The notes under the pieces were generated by a model that saw only the letters and a list, made by a program, of their open reading frames with translations, was not told the origin of the DNA and did no database searches. From Calliopum simillimum (taxonomy: Eukaryota > Arthropoda > Insecta > Diptera > Lauxaniidae), in assembly GCA_951812925.1 (NCBI GenBank), contig OX638370.1, forward strand, positions 108,514,897 through 108,578,896: 64,000 nt of DNA, read 5' to 3'. Position numbers and translations under genes: made by a program. Positions 59,401-64,000 of this stretch are shown one piece after another; positions within the stretch are counted from its first letter, which is position 1, and each line of letters begins with the position of its first letter.

Positions 59401-61848
59401 ATGATGAATGAGACGTAAAGAGGTGCGACATGGCCGAAAAGAGCAAAAATCGATAGCCCTGCTGTGCTATTTGACATATAATACATTATGAATGAGGTGG
59501 TATACGTTTACTGTTTTAAACTATTTTCGACCCAGTGGCATCTCTTTACTTTGACAATTGGCATTAAATGCCATTAAACACAAAGCAAATGAAAGATAAA
59601 TATTAAGAAGAAAAGGAAAAACAACATTAACTTTACTGCTTATGCATTAACTGTCAAATATAAATTTCTTTCGGCCGGTGGAAACAAATCTCAGTACAGC
59701 TATATGTCCGGTGGAAACATTGCATAATATTGAGAAAAGTTAAGAATATTGCGCTGTTATCTACTCGGTTGTCTTGAAGATTTAATAGGAGTGATGAAAA
59801 TGTGAAAAAAATCGGCTTTCCTGGTTTGATTTGTACTCAAAAAATAAAAAAGCAATCGCGGAAATCGTTGCTGATCGTCTACGCGATATTATCCATATTA
59901 AAAAATTCAAAAATAAAATTACGAAGCTACTGATCAGCAACTGTTTATGCGAACACGCATAAGTAGGGATAAATTCCCCGTACTAGGCAACGCAATTCTA
60001 TTGCTTAATCAAACAATGCCCCACTGCTCTAAGCTGTCAAATTCTTTTCATTTCTTCTTTAATTTTTTCTTTCATTTATTAACCACCTTGAAACAGCATT
60101 GGCTGCAGCATTAAAAGTTATAAGTTTAATTCTCATAATGAATAAAGTTTAATTGTAAAATCAATAAATTAAAATTAAAGTCTAATACTCAATAAAGACT
60201 TCATCATCACCTTTGTACACTAAAACAGTTTTGTTTTCTTTCGTGTGTGCACTACACACTTTGGGTTTTTTCCTGTTTTACATCCAGTGGCTAAGCAGTG
60301 CAGAAGCCTTTCGGACAGCAGCGATTCTCCTTATAAGCAGATTTTTGGTCAGGGACAAGTGCAATGTAATCTTTAATGTTTCTGGCAGGTGTCCCTTAAA
60401 AAAGAATACTCTGGCTCCTGGTTTATAGCTCAAGCCAGCGGTCTGAACAACTACGATTTTGGTGTTTGCACTTTCCTGAACTTAAAACGAGTACAAATTA
60501 AACCCTGAAAGCCGATTTTCTCCACACTTACATCACACATACTCTTTAAGACAACCGTGGATAATAGAGAAATAAACAAAACAAGAAGATAGCTCAAGTA
60601 CGAACACATTTCCAGCACATAAAGCTGTCGCATCGTATAAAGAATTACGAGACTTATCGAAAAGATACGAACAATGCAGATGGCGCTTTCTGTGCGAATA
60701 AATTTTTTACTTGGAGCATTTTCTCCTATGGCGGGAGATTGGCCTATTGAACTACATACTTTAATTTAATACAAAGATTCTCCAGACGATGTTCTTGAAC
60801 AATGCATCTTTTTTAAATTTTTTGACCATTTGCATATCTTATGGGATGTACTTCTGTAGTCAGTATTATATATTTCCACAAATTATTTTAATACCTTTGT
60901 ATTTCATCGCTGCTCTCTTCACCAGTACAACCAACATCCGGAGACATTAAGATGCCGCCACCACCAGCACCACCGCCACTTAATTGTTGCATTTGTTGTT
61001 GATGCTGATGCTGCTGATGTTCATTTAGATGCGCCGCTACAACTTGTGTTCCTGCACTATACATATTTACATTGGGATTTGCATTCATATAGTAGGCAGC
61101 AGCTTCATATTGCTGATGTTGTTGCTGCTGCTGCTGATGTGGATGAAGTGTTGGCGCCTGCGCTTGTTGTATGTTATTCGTAGAAGAAGGATAATAAATA
61201 TGAAGATTGGCACCACCATCTGAGGCACGCCGACCAAATGAACCTGCTAAAAAAGAATAATGACATGAATAATCATAAAAACTTAAGTGCAAAAAGAAAA
61301 AACTTACTAGCTCCCATAACAGTTGGCGGCTTCAGTAAATGCTGATCTTTAATTGTTAAATGATGCAATGGTTGATTTTGTAACATTGGCAAATTTATAG
61401 GTAAATATGGACCATTAATATCTTGGCCATCTGGTGTGCATTTGAAATTTATGGGCGGCACATTAGGATTGGCCAATGCTTGTTCATGTGCAACATCACC
61501 AGGTCCAACTGTATGACGACGTGTGTTAGCACCACCGTTGCCTGACGATGAGTTGGCGCTTAAGTGATTTTGATTATGATGTTGAAGCTGTAGTGATTTA
61601 ATAATAATAGTGATTTGGACTTTGAATAAACATATGCATGAAAACATACCTCATTTGGACGAGCTAAACATTCCAATTCTAAATCACCAAATTTCTCCAA
61701 GTCTACGGCAACGTCCGCCCAAGTAAAACCTAAGCCTGTATTGGAGGAGGAATTGGTGTTGGTAAGTGGGCTTAAACGATCGACAGATTCCTGTTTAATA
61801 GGTTCGGAACGATCGACAACACCAGTTGTGATGCTAGTTTTGCGTAAT
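50467..61848 (-). CDS. Sik3: Sik3, salt-inducible kinase 3, C-terminal region (partial)
   Basis: Eight minus-strand exons: 61650-61848, 61308-61587, 60895-61246, 58762-58979, 58038-58334, 55173-55328, 52150-53480, 50467-51351. They give about 1238 residues, all in phase to the stop. The N-terminal kinase and UBA domains are absent and must lie beyond 64000. Identity rests on the ordered regulatory motifs RRHTVGPG, PPTVMGA, GRRASDGGANL, EESSDEIQRY, KRHTVG and LPTVQEVGRYSPVRRASEG, the phosphosite blocks of SIK3, where PKA phosphorylation creates 14-3-3 sites. The rest is low complexity (poly-Gln, Gly/Ser) except a conserved end (GIKLRRISGDQFEYGKLCQQ). SIK3 is a cytoplasmic AMPK-related kinase downstream of LKB1 that restrains HDAC4 and CRTC in fly metabolism. 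The introns are loaded with mobile elements. The SIK2 paralogue fits less well. Confidence 0.85.
51480..52085. repeat. 21-bp minisatellite, about 28 units
   Basis: Imperfect tandem units of GTTTAATTTGATTTGGAAAA fill about 600 bp of the last Sik3 intron. The unit is the same as in ZAD gene 5 intron 2 (34970-35300). Periodicity is about 20-23 bp with drift. No spacers of constant length separate the units, so it is not a CRISPR-like array. Confidence 0.85.
53481..55172. other. Sik3 intron with a TIR element
   Basis: Contents are a (GA)n run at 53788-53804, T-rich tracts, the element at 54171-54696, and a phenylalanine-rich stretch after it that is not coding. No other gene is seen. Confidence 0.5.
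54171..54696. mobile_element. 526-bp element with perfect 30-bp TIRs
   Basis: The left end (54171-54200) and right end (54667-54696) are exact inverse copies, beginning TACCCTTTTCACACTGGCAT and ending in GAAAACGGC. Inner mirrored pieces (GTTTTCGTTTGACAT-like) are weaker. There is no transposase. It lies in a Sik3 intron, between the exons at 53480 and 55173. Confidence 0.8.
55432..55540. repeat. MITE, TTATCGTGAATAAATATTC family, copy c
   Basis: Starts TTGGGGGTTATCGTGAATAA and ends with the inverse (one change, AACGCCCA). The centre CAGACTGCCGTGCATTCTC matches copy b at 36796-36892. It lies in a Sik3 intron. Confidence 0.8.
55890..57530 (-). repeat. dispersed repeat, copy b, split by an insertion
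   Basis: The inverse copy of 47120-48020. The two parts (55890-56636 and about 57340-57530) are separated by the element at 56638-57310. It lies in a Sik3 intron. Confidence 0.7.
56638..57310. mobile_element. dispersed repeat with TACCCTACAC ends
   Basis: Terminal TACCCTACAC is mirrored as GTGTAGGGTA at 57301-57310. Internal landmarks are AGGGTATATTCACTTTGTCC, TATATTCTTGATCAGCGTCA, TGAGTCGATATAGCCATATC and repeated GGCTGGCT. Dispersed non-coding repeats with this layout are familiar from drosophilid genomes. It is inserted into the 0.9-kb repeat. Related copies lie at about 62690-63460 and, degraded, 21700-22020. Confidence 0.7.
59160..59735. repeat. inverted-repeat element, TCCACCGGAGATTT termini
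   Basis: CCCACCGGAGATTT and TCCACCGGAGATTTG at the left are mirrored by CGGTGGAAAC blocks at 59680-59710. An inner pair (TTTGCTTTGTGTTTAATGRCA and its inverse) lies at 59310 and 59560. It lies in the Sik3 intron between 58979 and 60895, which also holds the dispersed repeat at 59935-60425. Confidence 0.6.
59935..60425 (+). repeat. dispersed repeat, second copy of the 44565-45010 sequence
   Basis: Same order of blocks as at 44565-45010 in the same orientation (ATGCGAACACGCATA, TTATAAGTTTAATTCTCATA, CTAATACTCAATAAAG, GCAGATTTTTGGTCAGGGAC). No frame is conserved; the class is unknown. Confidence 0.65.
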
Positions 61849-62037
61849 CTGCAAGTAAAGATTGTACTAAATAAACTTTTACAATTTAATGATAAATCTA
61901 AATTTAACTATATCCTCTGGAAACATTGAAAATAATCAAAATGAGGTAAAAAATAAAATGCAAATATTCCGAAATAATGCCTTGTTCTCACTATATTGGG
62001 TAGCCAAACCAAAATCAAAAACAGTACTGTGCAACAC

Positions 62038-63558
62038 AAAAATCTGACTTTGTTCTCGATAACTTGACCAATTTGCGTTCGATGATTCCAAATTTGGCAA
62101 TCTTTTTTTCTTATCGGGCCTGATATCGCCGCAAATGGGGTGTCTTACCCATTTTTTTTGAGTGAATTTGATATGCCCAAAAGTCTGTTAAAATCAATTC
62201 CTACATTCTTGATGACTTAGAAAAGGTTGGGCACATTAAATCAACAAATTGTTTTTCCTCAAGTACGAACTACCCCTAACCCCCCGTTATTGGTTTTATA
62301 TGGTATTTAATAAGCCCCTCTTTGAGAATTTATTTATAGCATGTTCAGAAAAATGTGCCACTTAAAAAAATATTAAAAATAACTGAAGACTTCAATCATA
62401 TAGGCTGTAACAATTTTCAGATATATGGTTTAAAACTCTATTTTTGACTAGTCATAGTTTTATATTTGGGGCCCTTTATCATAAAATCAGTACATCTTAT
62501 ATGCTTGACATCATTCAGTGACCCAAACTATTTATTTTCTTATGGGGCACATTTTTTTCGAAAAGAATATAGTAGTTTTCTGAACCGTTCACATGATTTA
62601 AACAAATTCTCAAAGAGGGGCTTATTAAATATTCCAAAAATGTAACAACAGCGAATTGCGGGAAATTATTACTTGTGGGAAAAAAATTTATGTGTATTTT
62701 GGTTGCATTGTCGTGAAAAATACTCCTAAAGTTACATTTTGAATACATTTTTTGTATGGGAGGTAGGCGTGTCCGTTGACCGGATTCGCTCATTTCCAAT
62801 AAGTCCAGCTAACTTTGACGACGGAGGCAGTGTACCAAATTTCATTGAATTATCTTGTCCAGTTTTCCCAAAGAATTTGTTTCCACGAACAGCCATATAG
62901 ACAGACAGACATGGCTATATCGACTCAGGAGGTGACGCTGACGCTATATCTGCCGCTCCTCCTTTTCTGCGATACAAACGGAAGGACAAATAGTGATGAG
63001 CAAACCAAGACCAAGACCAAGACCATAACAGTCTTGGTCTTGGTCTTGTTCTTGTACATTGAGTCTTGGTCTTGATCTTGCTCATTAAGTCTTGGTCTCG
63101 GTCTTGGTCTTGAAAAAATTTTCAGAGATATTGAGTATTCAAAACCATATTTTTCCATAGCAGTTGGTTGGGTTTTTAAGATGCCGAAATTCAAATCGAT
63201 AGATGATTTTATCTTCAAAACGGGCGTGAAACAACTTTTTACTATAAATTAGCAAGACTAAAATGCAGTCTTGGTCTTGACAATTATCGTGAGCAAGACC
63301 AAGACCAAGACCATAGCAGTCTTGGTCTTGCAAAAATATCTGCATCTTGGTCTTGTTCTTGGTCTCGCAAAATTAGCAAGACCAAGAACAATACGCAAGA
63401 CCAAGACTAATTTTGCTCATCACTAAGGACAAAGTGAATATACCCTGCGTGTAGTGTACTTAAAAGGGGTGAGACACCCCATTTGCTGCGATGTCAGACC
63501 TGATTTAAAAAAAAGGGTGGCCAGACAAAACAAATTATCGAGAACAAATTCAGATTAT
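62038..63558. mobile_element. outer TIR element of a triple nest
   Basis: The left arm (about 62038-62160: AATCTGACTTTGTTCTCGAT, then GCAAATGGGGTGTCT) is mirrored at 63450-63558. A second mirrored pair (AAGCCCCTCTTTGAGAATTT) lies at about 62320 and 62620. The inner part contains a copy of the TACCCTACAC repeat, which itself contains the hAT-type MITE. 61849-62037 upstream, the Sik3 intron, shows nothing else. Confidence 0.7.
62991..63425. mobile_element. hAT-type MITE with (CAAGAC)n arrays
   Basis: Perfect 14-bp terminal inverted repeats (TAGTGATGAGCAAA), with the 8-bp target duplication AGGACAAA at 62983-62990 and 63426-63433. The TAGNGNTG-type end and 8-bp duplication are hAT hallmarks. 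The inside is built of inverted tandem arrays of CAAGAC/GTCTTG flanking a unique core at about 63115-63240. No transposase is present. Excision would leave GGACAAAGTGAATATACC, the intact sequence of the host repeat at 56650. Confidence 0.9.
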
Positions 63559-64000
63559 ATTCCCCTCAATTCTCGTTCACATTATGAATATTAGGCCCGT
63601 ATTGCGAATGGAAACGAATAAGTAATAGTAATATAGTTGTCTCTTTTTAACTAATATTAATTGCGCACATTAAAATAGAGAAAAGTTTTTCCTTTTCATT
63701 CGCGTTTCTATTCGCAATAGTGGCTTTGGCTCAAATAATTTGTTGTGTATGATAAACTAACCTAGTTTATGCATAACAAGACATAAACTAACTTAAACGC
63801 CTTAACCAGGCAAGTGAGAATAGGTATTAACTACTATTTTCTGCTTTAACCAAGTCAACCCTTCAGTATTCAGAAATTTCATAAAGAACACGGCTTCTTG
63901 GATAGTTCAGCAATAAGAATTTTCGATTTGGATTTGGATGATTGACAATGAAATTCATGGTTGATTTAAACATTGTTAATCAATGATTGGATGTGGTTAT
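63559..64000. other. Sik3 upstream intron, nothing recognised
   Basis: There is no exon with kinase-domain features and no clear repeat boundary. GTATTGCGAATGGAAACG near 63600 is mirrored at 63700-63720 (CGTTTCTATTCGCAATAGTG), suggesting one more small inverted-repeat element of about 120 bp. Confidence 0.45.

Noticed and set aside
62925..63345. Frames with Asp-Gln or Arg-Pro repeats
   Set aside because: These are translations of the CAAGAC arrays in the hAT MITE.

Overview
The window is from an insect nuclear genome, most likely a higher fly (Diptera). It is AT-rich, with many short GT-AG introns, densely packed small inverted-repeat elements, and genes that read as clear fly orthologues. 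I infer a non-Drosophila brachyceran fly, possibly a tephritid, from gene content and repeat load; the species is not determined. By splicing exons by eye I obtained three conserved single-copy genes and a family of ZAD-type C2H2 zinc-finger genes. Every junction given was checked for phase and keeps the frame open.

Layout. 1-1.7 kb holds repeats (a tRNA-like 3' half and a TTAA-flanked element). 1.74-5.0 kb is ZAD gene 1 (+). 5.2-10.1 kb is Vps51 (-, complete, 9 exons). 10.4-10.75 kb is a perfect 146-bp palindrome. 10.9-19.2 kb is WDR35/IFT121, the Oseg4 orthologue (+, complete, 15 exons), with an X-box-like site upstream. 19.3-21.5 kb is ZAD gene 2 (-). 22.8-23.8 kb is a decayed ZAD copy. 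24-25.5 kb is a foldback with GC-rich 147-bp modules. 25.8-27.2 kb is ZAD gene 3 (+, internally shortened). 27.5-29.2 kb is a Fanzor, a eukaryotic TnpB-type RuvC nuclease (-). 29.3-31.3 kb is ZAD gene 4 (+). 31.8-33.65 kb is a nested pair of elements carrying tRNA-like modules. About 34.1 kb has a second copy of the Fanzor 5' end. 34.4-40.8 kb is ZAD gene 5 (+), with a 2.7-kb foldback in one intron. 41-50 kb is repeats. 50.5-61.8 kb is the 3' part of Sik3 (-, 8 exons); the kinase domain lies beyond the right edge. 62-63.6 kb is a triple nest of mobile elements.

The ZAD genes share one exon plan: the first exon is always 111 nt, and the exon carrying the CHVCAKE finger is 376 nt in four of them. 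They therefore arose by tandem duplication. The Fanzor sits head-to-head with ZAD gene 4. A piece of its 5' end is preserved in the same position upstream of ZAD gene 5, so the duplication unit included the Fanzor 5' end and the shared promoter.

The most unusual item is the Fanzor. It has the RuvC aspartate, the glutamate-TT-zinc-ribbon block and the terminal RD motif. It also carries one in-frame TGA and a 217-bp insertion with terminal inverted repeats whose removal restores the frame. The rest of the window is notable for the number and size of palindromic elements, several of them nested.
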